Assembly (NCBI GenBank): GCA_030015575.1
Contig: JASDDO010000026.1
Location: forward strand, 73,247,433-73,311,432
Reading direction: 5' to 3'
DNA length: 64,000 nucleotides
From: Agapanthus africanus
Taxonomy: Eukaryota; Streptophyta; Magnoliopsida; Asparagales; Amaryllidaceae
In this document: one piece after another, positions 45,640-55,550 of the stretch
How positions within the stretch are numbered: position 1 is the stretch's first letter
Layout: each line of letters begins with the position of its first letter
Made by a program: the position numbers and the translations under genes
Notes under the pieces: generated by a model
What the model saw: only the letters and a program-made list of their open reading frames with translations
Databases searched by the model: none
What the model was told of the DNA's origin: nothing

Positions 45640-45970
45640 CGGTGTCTAATTCCAAGCTTGCGGCAGAAAACCAGCAAGCTGTACATGCATGCAAAATAGC
45701 CGAAATGATTGGGCAACTTGCAACAAAATCAGCAAGTAAAAATATATGCATGCGAAATAGCCGAAATGATTGGGCAATCGCAATAAAAAGCAGCGAGTAA
45801 AAATAAAACAAATAGCCGAAATGATTAGGCGACTCGCAATAAAAAGCAGCGAGTAAAAAAATAATAAAACAAATAGCCGAAATGATTGGGCACCGCGAAA
45901 AATAGCCGAAATGATGGGGCAATCGCGACCTTCGCGATATAAAAGCTGAAATGATAGAGCATCGCAGAAA
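45640..45970 (+). repeat. Array of AATAGCCGAAATGATTGGGC units
   Basis: Six or more copies of AATAGCCGAAATGATTGGGC and variants, separated by 40-60 bp spacers carrying GC(G/A)AGTAAAAATA and CGCAATAAAAAGCAG. No reading frame is kept. Confidence 0.8.
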
Positions 45971-46039
45971 GAAATAAGATAAAATAAAAGTGAAATTTAT
46001 GCCCTATGGGTAAAATCATATCGATCCCTATATACAATC

Positions 46040-47160
46040 CAGGGGCGCTAACAAATAGAGGATCATATCATCCCACCAGGCTCCATCAGAAAGAGAGCCA
46101 AGTCTCAACGGTCACATCTGCATCCCAGAAGACCAACAACAGCGTTCCTCCTTATGCCAACAAGGCACGGAAGCGACATTACTAAACGGAGCCATGGCAA
46201 AGTCCCTAGTTCCAAGTCTTGACGGCTTACAAACGACCTAGAGACCACCTCAGCATTCGTCTCGTTACAGCAGACGCAATGTCAACAACGACGTTCCCTC
46301 GCAGTCCAACGGGATGCAGATACAACGTCAACGAAAGACCCCATGGTCAAAACAAAGCGGAGTGATGGCAAAATCCCAGCTCCACCTCACCACCGCGACA
46401 TTCACTTTGATACAGCTGACGCAATGCCAGCAAACGAAGTGAAGGTCAAATTCCTAGCTTCAGGGTCTCGACGGTAACTTATATAAAATCTGAAAGACAA
46501 TCGGAGATCATCCCACACCAGCACGGAATGGTCACCACTTCGACGCTTGGTTCGATACAGCAGTCGAGATGTCACCCCAGCGTTCTTCTTCCAGCAGGGT
46601 TCAGACGCGACAATCAAACAACAGAGCCACGGCAAAATCCCTAGTTTCAAACCTCGACGGTTCACCAGCAACCTAGAGACAACCGCGACATTCGTCTCGA
46701 TACAGCAGACGCAATGTCATCAAACGAAGCGAAGGCCAAATTCCTAGCTTCACGGTCTCGACGGTAACTCATATAAAACCTGAAAGACCATCGGAGATCA
46801 TCCCACACCAGCGCGGAGTGGTTATGACTCATCGGGGCTCTCCAAAATGAGCCTAACCTCAAGTAGAAAGCGGCATGGCAAAATTCCTAACGCATTCTCT
46901 TCTGACGGTCAAACTGCCTAAGAAGATTGCTTGAAGACGTCTTGTCCAGCCCCTGAAGGGATCAGAGACATGACAGTCGCAAGGCTACCCGAACAGCAAG
47001 GTTGCCTATAGAGGAATACATCAGCCGACGCGACGGTACGATGGACAAAACCCTAGTACCACAAACTCTAACGGACCTCTGTCGTAAAGAGTAGAGGTTA
47101 ACTATGACGTTAGGATATTCTTGCGAGAAATGCTCGATTCGTCTCGACTCGTGAAGCAAA
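46040..47160. repeat. Degenerate 290-bp repeats
   Basis: GAAGGTCAAATTCC at 46441 and GAAGGCCAAATTCC at 46731 start blocks that match for at least 100 bp; further weak copies of CAGCAGACGCAATGTCA lie at 46268 and 46700. No gene seen. Confidence 0.65.
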
Positions 47161-47289
47161 ACCTTAGGCAGCGGGGATTAAAAAAAAACTGTTTCCTAAA
47201 CACTGGGGCCCTGCAAGTCGGTCCGAAATAGGCTCTTGCATACTATTCACGGGTCACACTCTCCAAAGTCGAATCTCGACAAGGAGTGA

Positions 47290-47510
47290 AACAACCGCTT
47301 ACGGGCCCTCTCGACTCGTAAGAGGGTAAATTCTTTTGTAAGATCCTTACGACTTATAAGGGAAAACACACTTAGGAATCCTCACGATTCCTAAGGAGAA
47401 AATACACCTACGGGATCCTCTCAACCCGTAGGGAGAAAATCCTTTATGAGACCCTCACGGCTCATAAAGTTGGAAAAGTCTTAGGTAACAGATCCTAACT
47501 CTGTTTTCTA
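47290..47510. repeat. Hairpin array, block 3
   Basis: Includes perfect CTTAGGAATC-CTCAC-GATTCCTAAG, CCTACGGG...CCCGTAGG and CTTTATGAG(A)CC-CTCAC-GGCTCATAAAG. It parallels block 2 stem by stem. Confidence 0.78.
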
Positions 47511-47881
47511 AGCCATCATTACTCTACAAAGAGCCTAAGACTGACAGCTATACGCTATCTACAGACCGCACTTGCTAAAATCACATGACAAACAACATAG
47601 CAAGAAAGAAGAAAGCAGAGAAATGACACAAGACATTATGAAGAACGTGTATCTTTTATTCATGAATTCGATTGAGCACAAAATACACCGTGTTAAAGAA
47701 TAAAAGAAACAAATATATTTTATTCACAATTACAAATGATACAAAATTTTCATTGAGAAGGAAGCGTTTTCAACAAATTCGCGAGCTGTTCTTGCACTTC
47801 TTTCAATGCCTTCTCATGATCAGCCGCCACAGCCAGCTCGGCTTCAACTTGGGCCTGTTGCTGCAAACAGGACGAGAGTTT

Positions 47882-50151
47882 CTAATCAACTTCCTGCTGG
47901 GCAGCCTCCTGACTCTTCGCGACCTGCTCGTTAAGATCAAGCTTCTTCCTCAACACCAACCCGTCTGAGATACATCGTTGAAGTTTTTCAAAAATAGTGT
48001 TCAGCTGGGCAGTATTAGCCGCAACCTCGGCGCGCAGTTGGGCAGATTCAACAGCAGTCGCCTCATGTTCCTTTCGCTTAAGGGTTGCCTCTCGTTCGAA
48101 ATGGCGAAGGAACGGAACACTTTGCTCAACCCATACGGCCCGCTGGGAGTTCAAAGCCTGGGTCTCGGGGGCAGGACGCATAAATTCAAGCTGATGCAGA
48201 CAGGCCTCGATCTCCCTGCAGTGATTAACCCAAGACTCGACAACACCTTCACTATGGAAATTTGCAAGCGTCGCCAGCATCGGATTGACCTCGGTAGCGA
48301 AATCTGCGGCAGATGTAGGAGCTTCTACGTCAAGCTCCTCGACGCATCCGCTCAGCATACTCAGACTCATCGTAGCACCCTTTGAGGATGGACGTCTGGA
48401 GAATGGGCCTGCCGGCATCATAATGCGAGACTCAAAAGGGACCGGAGTCGAAGCGACAGCTGCGAAACAAATCACAATCAGATGACGGATCTAGAAATAT
48501 AAGAGATTCATGAATAATGGAATTTACTATACCAGCTGCAGCAGGCGGCAAAGCCGGGAGGACCGGAGGCGCAACTGAGCTCACATCTCCTCCTTCAATC
48601 TGTAGCACTGCAATCAGCGCAAAGAAGAATCAGAAACAATTTCATTATCGGTAAAGGAAAGAGCATTAATTGAAAGCTATATTCACCAGCGCCACTGGAT
48701 GAAGCAAGCTCTGACGGGAAGGAGAAGTGGGGATGCAGCACCTGGTACAGGTGGTCAAAAAGGACTCCTGCAAAGACGCAATAGTACAACGTCAGTACAT
48801 AAATTATGCAGCCAAGATAAGACTGGTGGGTCACAAATCCTTACCTTCCAGCATTTGCGACGGTGCGAGAGAAGGAAAAGAAGTGGTCACCGTCAGAGCG
48901 GTAAATGACGGTGCTCCCTCGGGTAACGTGGCATCAGCACTAGCCGCACCTGCATTAGAAACAAGATAAATCCTGTCAGGAAGGATTGCAGAATAAAAAA
49001 AAAGGGAAGGACGGTAACCCAGAATTTACCTGAAGAGTTGCCGGCCGGAGCCCTAATGAGGGCATCACTTGATGCAACGGTTGCGTCTCCCTCCTCCATT
49101 GGGATGGCCTCACCTCCCGTTGCCTCATCGCCCGACTCTATAGGAGCCATCGTCACGCTTGCGACGTCGGAAGACGACAAGGAACCGTAAGCAGGAAGAG
49201 CGATGATCGGAGCGTTGCCCGACTCTTGAGAAAGAGCGGCCATCTCTTGCTCAGCGACCATAGCAGCCGTCTCACCCACTACCACTTCGGGCTCAGCGGT
49301 CGCAGCCGTCTCGTCCGTAGCAGCCATTTCATCCACTGCTGCCTCAAGCTCGGTTGTAGCAACCGTCTCACCCGCCGCCCCCTCGGGCTCGGCATTGGCA
49401 GCCTTCTCGGGCATAGCAGTTGTGACTATCTCGTCAACCACTATCTCAGGCCTGGCAGCTATGCTTACATCGTCTGCCATCGTCTCAGGTTCGGTCGCTA
49501 CCTCCTCCACTACCCCCTCAGGCTCGGAGGTTGCCGCCACTCCTTCAGTAAGGCTCGGCCCTGCAGGACAAGATATGTAAGAACCGATAGTTTTATAACT
49601 TTGACAACAAAGCCTCAAAATCACATTACCTGAGGCGGATTCACCGTTGGCTTCCCGAGCTGCACGTGCCGCCCGTCTATGAACAGTAGACAAGGCGACC
49701 GGGAGCTCCTTTGAAGGAGTAGCGGTGGGAGTAACGACGCTTGAACCTGCTCCCACAGCCAAAGCAGCGCTACGCTCTCTCGCTGCGCGCCTCAGGCGCT
49801 TCCTTTCCTCCCGGGCCGTCGCGACAGACCTTTTGGAAGCCTCCTTCAGCAAGGCGTCGTCGTCCGCGTTCACGGTTTCCTCCAGAGCCGTCAAGGCTTC
49901 CATCATTGGCTTTTTAAGCGGGGCCTCTTGCGGCAATCCCGAAGAAGCCGGGACTTCGGTAGCTTGCCCGGGGAGAATTCCCGCATCGATTTGTAGGATA
50001 GGTCTCGTGGTCCCTGCGATAAGACAAAAAGAGGGTCATATTACTCATAAGAAATGGAAGGAGAGACATAGTAAACCGAAATGTACCAAGGCCTAAGGAT
50101 GCTCTGAGTCGTTCCTCCTCCTCGAAGTTTTGAGAGAAGCAGCGATGGCTT
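47882..50151 (-). pseudogene. Exons 2-8 of the antisense gene: acidic region and coiled-coil tail
   Basis: Introns: 50152-50245, 50014-50086, 49561-49629, 48950-49029, 48768-48844, 48608-48686, 48460-48532. Exon lengths 384, 531, 105, 81 and 75 bp (exons 3-7) are all multiples of three. Exon 3 is basic (EERKRLRRAARERSAAL). Exon 4 has imperfect repeats of the type EPE-x-VV-x-E(V/T)A. Exon 8 (192 codons) is a heptad-like coil (EREATLKRKEHEATAVESAQ, LRKKLDLNEQVAKSQEAAQQ) ending in TAG 47884-47882. The same frame then goes on for 43 coil-like codons to TGA at 47752-47750, so the TAG is probably a lost codon. Confidence 0.78.
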
Positions 50152-50245
50152 CTTCGGTAGAAATGCATGTTAAAGAAGGAAAAGCGTTAGTCAAAAACAA
50201 TGATAGAGGTACGATGCAATGACGAAAAATACAACTAGTGATTAC

Positions 50246-52574
50246 CTGATTGCGCAAGTTTAGCTAACCACGCATCGCGCCTTGCCAATCGCTCAGAAGC
50301 TACGATGGCGGCCGCCAGATCAGTATCGTCTGGCGGCATAAATAAGCCCTTGTTGGTCCCGTACTCACCCAAGCCCTCGCTATAAGGAGCATGAGGTTCC
50401 TGACCAAATACAACATTAGCAGAGAGGATCGACTTCTTCTTCCTCTTCTGCGCACGAGCGTCGGTCGCACCCAAAATCAGCTTGCGCTTCGTGGGCACCT
50501 TGGAACAGTGGGTCCTGATATCTGAGACCACGCCAGATTCGGGCGAAACCACGTTCACCGTCTCCACGGGAGCACGGGGCACTGAGGGCACATCCACAGG
50601 ATCACGGAGCAATCCACACGTGGGGCTTAGCACACGTGGAGGCTCATCTACAGCATCTCCTCTTAGTGGAGGAGGGACAGGGGTCCTTCGCCTTAGGGGA
50701 ACGTTGTGATTGCTGGCCGGGGGCGCACCCTTGCGATCGAACAGCAGCCGTTTCTCTTCCCTGATAACAGCGCCCATCGCGTGCTGATACCAGGCCCCGT
50801 ATACGTTGAGGGCCATTGGAATGCAAGTTGGCTCGCTAATGAAGAAATGGGAGCCCGTATTTAGCCGCATGAAGTGATGTAATGCATTCCTTATCCCCTC
50901 TCTGATGGCCGCAGGCTCTTCCAAAAATGCCTCCAGTGGGACCCCCTGATTATAACTTAATTGTTGGGCGAAACGATGGGGGTTGTACCTCATAAAAAGC
51001 GCCGCATCGTTCTGCCTGAACATGAGGAAGCCCGGCCGGATGGAGTATAGATGTAGAATCTCCCGGGCTTTCAATACGGAGGCCCCGTCCTTGAAATTAT
51101 CACGCAACGCCAACACCGATTTGGAGGTCTCCAGGCCGATTGTCATGACCTTGTCCATGAAAGAAATGCCTGCTCTGACCGTGCGCGGACGAAGAAGCAA
51201 CCCCCTAGCCTCCCGCAAAGGCGGATTCATGATAGAAGCGCCGATCAGCCGTATAACTCTCGGGAGTCTGCACTTCTCGTAAAACGAGGGTCTCTTATGA
51301 ATACCAAATACCCCGAGCACATGTATTTCCATCCATGAAGTAAAGTAGTGCATCGGGAAATTGGCGGGTTGCACTCCCGGTTCATTTGCGTCCGCCGTCA
51401 CGCTAAGATCATGGTACAGGTGGGCCAATCCGAAAATTCCAATGGACAATTGTATGCCAGCCACCATCCGATGCGCTGGATAGAAGACAGACGGTCTCAT
51501 GTAGCGCGGGTACATGGGGAGCGCGAACCAGCACAGCCATAGCCCTAGAAACCCGAGAAAGAAAGTCTCCTCGTCGATGCCCGGAGCGGCGGTTTGCGAT
51601 AAAGGGATGATTGCAGCATCGGGGAGGTAAAAACCCTTTTGGTCGTCTTCCAGTACTGGTCGACGATCTAAGCCCAGGCCGAAAGGGTCATCAAGCTTGG
51701 CAAATTTTTCGCCCCGCTGCGATAGAATCTCTGGTCGAAGAAAGCGGGTGATGAAGTCTGCGAAACTATCTCCCCGGCCTCCCGATTCCAAGTAGAGACT
51801 TTCATACATATTCAACACCTTTACCAGGCTCGAAAACTGGTGCTGAATAGCATTCTCCGGCGTTAGGTCCATTACCAACTGCTTGGTGGCGAAGAGATAT
51901 TCATCCGGAGGAAATATCTCCTCACAGTGCTCCCCCTTCACCGGCAGACCGGAAATCTCAGCAAATTCTTCTAGGGGGATGGAAACTTCCCTGTCCGTCA
52001 GAAGAAAGGTATGGGTGGGGATGTTCCATTGTTCCATGAATGCTTTAACCCACCACGTCGGAGGAGCAGGGTACTCGAACAGCGAGGCGTAAACGGCGGG
52101 GTACAGACCGATCTTCAGCAAATGCGCCTTCTTTGCTGACAAAATGTACCTAGCCTACTGCAAATACCCGGCCGAATGACGAGGGGTCATTCTAATGTTA
52201 TAGGGTTGTCCCCAAGGGCGCGACTCACCTTGGCATATGCGCCGCCCCAGAATATCCACGGCTGCCGGCGGTTGCACGGGTATGGCAGCAATCGAAGGTT
52301 GAAAAAGATCCTCCGAATTCCAATTTACAACCTCCACGGCATAGTTCACCTAGGGTATATCTGCGTACGAGATTGACGAGATTGGATCCGACGGCGTCGC
52401 GCAAGAGAAGTTTCGGCAACCTTTGATAATTTCGCTGTACCACCTACCCCACAGGTGAAGATTCTTGTACTCTGGGTCGTAGTCTTTAATGAGAGCAAGA
52501 ACCTCTCGGTCTACCGGTGCCTCAGGGAATCCTCCCTCCGAACGGAAAAACGGGAACGAGAGATCAGCAGACAT
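50246..52574 (-). CDS. Exon 1 of the antisense gene: plant mobile domain
   Basis: Starts ATG at 52574 (MSADLSFPFFRSEGG). Two in-frame TAG codons interrupt the first 145 codons; from 52142 on, 632 codons are open. The PMD hallmark is FMEQWNIPTHTFLLTDREVS followed by LEEFAEISGLPVKGE, then FFLGFLGLWLCWFALP. A basic segment RAQKRKKKS near the end could be a nuclear signal. It closes with KLAQSG at an AG-GTAATC donor at 50246/50245; without splicing it stops three codons later at 50235. Start chosen because the frame upstream has no better ATG and a TATA-like box lies 80 bp before it. Confidence 0.8.
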
Positions 52575-53416
52575 GTTGCCTGCAAGAAAAAGCGAAATTC
52601 AATTATCAGTATTATAATTTAATTTTAAAAGCCCGACGCTCGGTACTTTAAAATTTATACCACACTGCAATGCAGTGGAGAGGGGACCAAAAGGGGGCCC
52701 ACAAAATCCAGATGACAATGCATCAGTTAATAAGACAGCCTCATCATTGGATGAGACTGTCAATTAATGAGGAAATCCTCAAAGAATATTCTCATTAAAT
52801 GAGAAATCCCTTGAGACAAGGAGAAAATCTCCCTTTCAGAGCAAAACTCTGTCACAGAGTGACACTTGTCAAACTCTGGTCACAAGGGAATAAAATTTCT
52901 TAAAGAGCCTAGCTCTGTAATAATGATGGAAAAGCCCATCAAAGAAAAATTAATTCCTGAGAATTAAAGTTCTGGGTTCTTAAAGATCCATGAAAAAACT
53001 CTTAAGAGTTCTTCATCAAAATATCAAAAGATCTATATTTTGCCAATGAGCAAAGCTCTGTTCATGGGTTAAGAAACCCTGAAACAAGATCTCTTTAGAT
53101 CTATGGATTCTTGAGAGCAAAGCTCTGTTTATGAAACCCCAAAGGGGTTTTCTTTAGATCAAAAGATCTATGAGAGCAAGGCTTTGTTAATTAAAATCAA
53201 TTTAATTTAATTTTTACCCAAAATGTTCTAGAGTTTTAACTCTTGAAGTTCTTGAAAATGAGAGCAAAGCTCTGAAAATAAAAACCTTGGGAAGATAATA
53301 ATTATCTGAGGACCAAGGGTCCTATTTATAGACGCTGAAGTGCCTCCTCAACTTCTGAGTCGATCCAATAGCTCAGATGTTGTCACCGCTGCACTCACGT
53401 GTGTGCCACGTGAGCG
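52575..53416. other. Region between antisense gene and 3' LTR, with AGAGCAAAGCTCTG palindromes
   Basis: No gene. Holds at least five copies or near copies of the palindrome-like AGAGCAAAGCTCTG (near 52836, 53046, 53115, 53171, 53262); two more lie just inside each LTR. Probably the promoter and leader side of the antisense gene. Confidence 0.55.
52652..52659 (-). promoter_or_regulatory. TATA-like box for the antisense gene
   Basis: Minus strand reads TATAAATT about 80 bp upstream of the ATG at 52574. Position is right for a promoter; no other support. Confidence 0.4.
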
Positions 53417-53435
53417 CAACGGTGGGGGGAGCATT
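53417..53435 (+). other. LardD polypurine tract
   Basis: Purine-rich GGTGGGGGGAGCA just before the 3' LTR start TGTTTCCCCC. Confidence 0.8.
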
Positions 53436-55550
53436 TGTTTCCCCCAATCAGAGCAAAGCTCTGTTTGAATTTCAAAATTCAAAAATTGAAGCAACGCTTC
53501 AGATTTCTCGCGCTGCGCGCAGAGCGCCACGTGTCAACAACAAAGACGCCAGCGCCAAGAGCGCTGCGCCCAAGGCAGCGCACCCCCAATCAGAGCAAAG
53601 CTCTGTTTCAAAATTCAAATTTTAACTGAAGCAACGCTTCAGATTCCTTGCGCTCTGCGCTGCATGCCACGTGTCAAACAGTGGTACGCTAGCGCAGTTG
53701 CGCTGCGCGCCATGTGTCAAACACAGGCGCGCTAGCGCTCTGCGCTGCGCGCCACGTGTCAAACGCAGGTGCGCTTTTAAATAATAAATTATTAATCAAT
53801 CAGAATTAAAATTCTAGAAAGATCTTTCCAATCTTATTAACATAAGAAAATTATCTTCTGTAAAACAGAGGCCTTAGGATCAAAGATCCAACGGTGGGGA
53901 AATATCCCCAGATCAATCAGAGAAAGATCTCTGTAACTAACTTAACAAATCAATTGGCCCTATATAAAGGCCCCTAGACTCCAAGTCTCATAGATAGAGA
54001 TACAGAAGATAGAGAACCCTCTGTAAACTTTTAAAAAAAACTCAAAGGGAAAGAAAAGGCAAGCCTTTGAAGAAAGAAGATCATCTTCTTCAACTTTAAA
54101 GGTACAGAATTTAATTCTTGAAGAACAGGAAATGAAAACATCTCACTAAAAGAAGAATTTTCTTCTAAAAAGATCGAAGATCTAAGAACAAGACCAAGAT
54201 CTTCAATAAAAAAAAAGAAAAAGATCAGAAAGATCCAATCATAAAAATTTAAAGAAGTAATTTACTTCATTCTCAGATCATTTGATTATAAAGGCACAGC
54301 CTTTTGTTGAGAACAAACAACTTGTTTTTTATCTTAATTTGATCAAGATGCGCTCTGCGCTATTGGACAGTGCCTTGCACTTTTGAAATGCGCCTTTGCG
54401 CTCCTTGGACTGGCGCACGTCACCAGAACGCGCCACGTGTCAACCACAGAACAATTTGCGCTTTGCGCTTCTAAATATAGCGCATTGCGCTCTTGGACTG
54501 GCGCACTACGCCAGAGCGCACCACGTGTCATTCACTGGCGCAGCGCACTCAGAAAGCGCAGTGCACTAACAAACTTGCGCTTAGCGCAGAGCGTGACACG
54601 TGTCACCTTCGCATGCGCTAGCGCATTGCGCTCTTTAACTGGCGCAAAGCGCCTGACAAGCCACGTGGCGCACTATCAGACCACTATTTTTCTCCTGATA
54701 AATGCAATGCATTATTAAAAGGGCCGAGCCCAAATAAAGGCTCAATAGCCAGAACAATAAAATGTTCAACTGAGCCCATATGCTCATAAACCTTCAAACA
54801 GACTCTAGTCCCAAATTGGACTATAGACCTCCCAACCAATAATGGTTCGAGGGTACATCTCTGAACTCCTCTGATATTTGTCGTTGTAATCCTTCAACGT
54901 CTTCAGAGAGGTGATGGGTCCCGACAGCCATATATTCCACGGACTATGATAAATCACCCTGTCCTTAAACTGGTAATCGACCGCAATGTCTCTAAACTAA
55001 ACAATAGAGTCCAAATGCTTTCTTTTTGGATCTAAACGATCTCGTTAAGTCGATCTTAGTCTTAAATTAGACTAACGTGTCCTTAACAAACGTTTAAGTT
55101 GATCTTAGCCTCAAACAAGGCTAACATATCCTTGAACACACACCCCCAAACCCAAATCTAAGAAAGATACGGATTTGGACTAATCCACGTCCTACGGGCG
55201 ACAACACAAATTAGTCTCCGTATACAATCCACGGGCAACCGAACACAAAACAAACACCCACGACACGAAGTGACCATCTAGAGAAGAAGAAAGTTGTTAC
55301 CGCGATACGACAGCGTAATTAACTGCAGGGGCTTGCGCCTGCAGGGAAGAGCGTCCCCACAATCAAAAACCCCTCAAACGAGGGGGAATCTGATGAAGTC
55401 TGCTACATCGGCCGCATTCGTGTAAACCTTCGATACATGGTGCCATAAATTAACTTGGCATCTTCGGAGAGGTGGACGGATAGCTCCAATTAGCATCTGC
55501 CCCGAATTTCAGGCAAGACGTCTGTATTGCGCGTCTTTCGGAGGGGAACA
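53436..55550 (+). repeat. LardD 3' LTR (2115 bp)
   Basis: Copy of 38109-40245; the first 150 bp differ at about four sites. A 22-bp length difference lies mostly in the GCGC-rich part. It is followed at 55551 by the GypE protease. Confidence 0.94.

Larger units (their letters stand above)
47882..52574 (-). pseudogene. Antisense eight-exon plant-mobile-domain gene of LardD
   Basis: Minus strand, exons 52574-50246, 50151-50087, 50013-49630, 49560-49030, 48949-48845, 48767-48687, 48607-48533 and 48459-47882. All seven introns are GT-AG and 69-94 bp. Five of them split the codon after the first base (G|GN type) as read; the first two do so only if one missing base in exon 2 is allowed for. Exon 1 encodes a plant mobile domain (PMD, PF10536 type), exons 3-4 a basic then acidic, Glu/Ala-rich region, exon 8 a coiled coil. 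Breaks: TAG at 52352-52350 and 52157-52155 in exon 1, and a one-base loss in exon 2 (65 bp where 66 fits). Function unknown; PMD proteins occur in transposons and in host silencing factors such as MAIN. It shares no strand with gag and would need its own promoter. Confidence 0.82.
38109..55550 (+). mobile_element. LardD: large LTR element with gag and an antisense plant-mobile-domain gene
   Basis: 17,442 bp, plus strand. LTRs 38109-40245 and 53436-55550, PBS 40251-40267, gag 40302-44557, repeat and hairpin region 44573-47520, antisense spliced gene 52574-47882, PPT 53417-53435. No RT, RNase H or integrase is found on either strand, so it needs help from another element. Antisense extra genes are known in the Tat/Ogre branch of plant Gypsy elements; membership there is an inference. 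The target flanks are GGGCA and TGGCC, only partly alike. Confidence 0.9.

Noticed and set aside
45640-45970. CRISPR-like array of 20-base repeats
   Set aside because: Repeats vary, spacers are themselves similar and low in complexity, and the setting is an LTR element.
47978-48485. Plus-strand ORFs opposite the coiled-coil exon and opposite the PMD exon
   Set aside because: Shadows of the minus-strand gene, whose domains and splice sites are on the other strand.
48893-49936. Single-exon gene of 347 codons on the minus strand
   Set aside because: The frame reads through a 69-bp intron that happens to lack stops and then into the next intron; the flanking splice sites fit the eight-exon model better.
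50235-50245. PMD exon ending at its own stop at 50235
   Set aside because: An AG-GTAATC donor lies 10 bases before the stop and the downstream exons join in matching phase, so the stop is better read as intronic.
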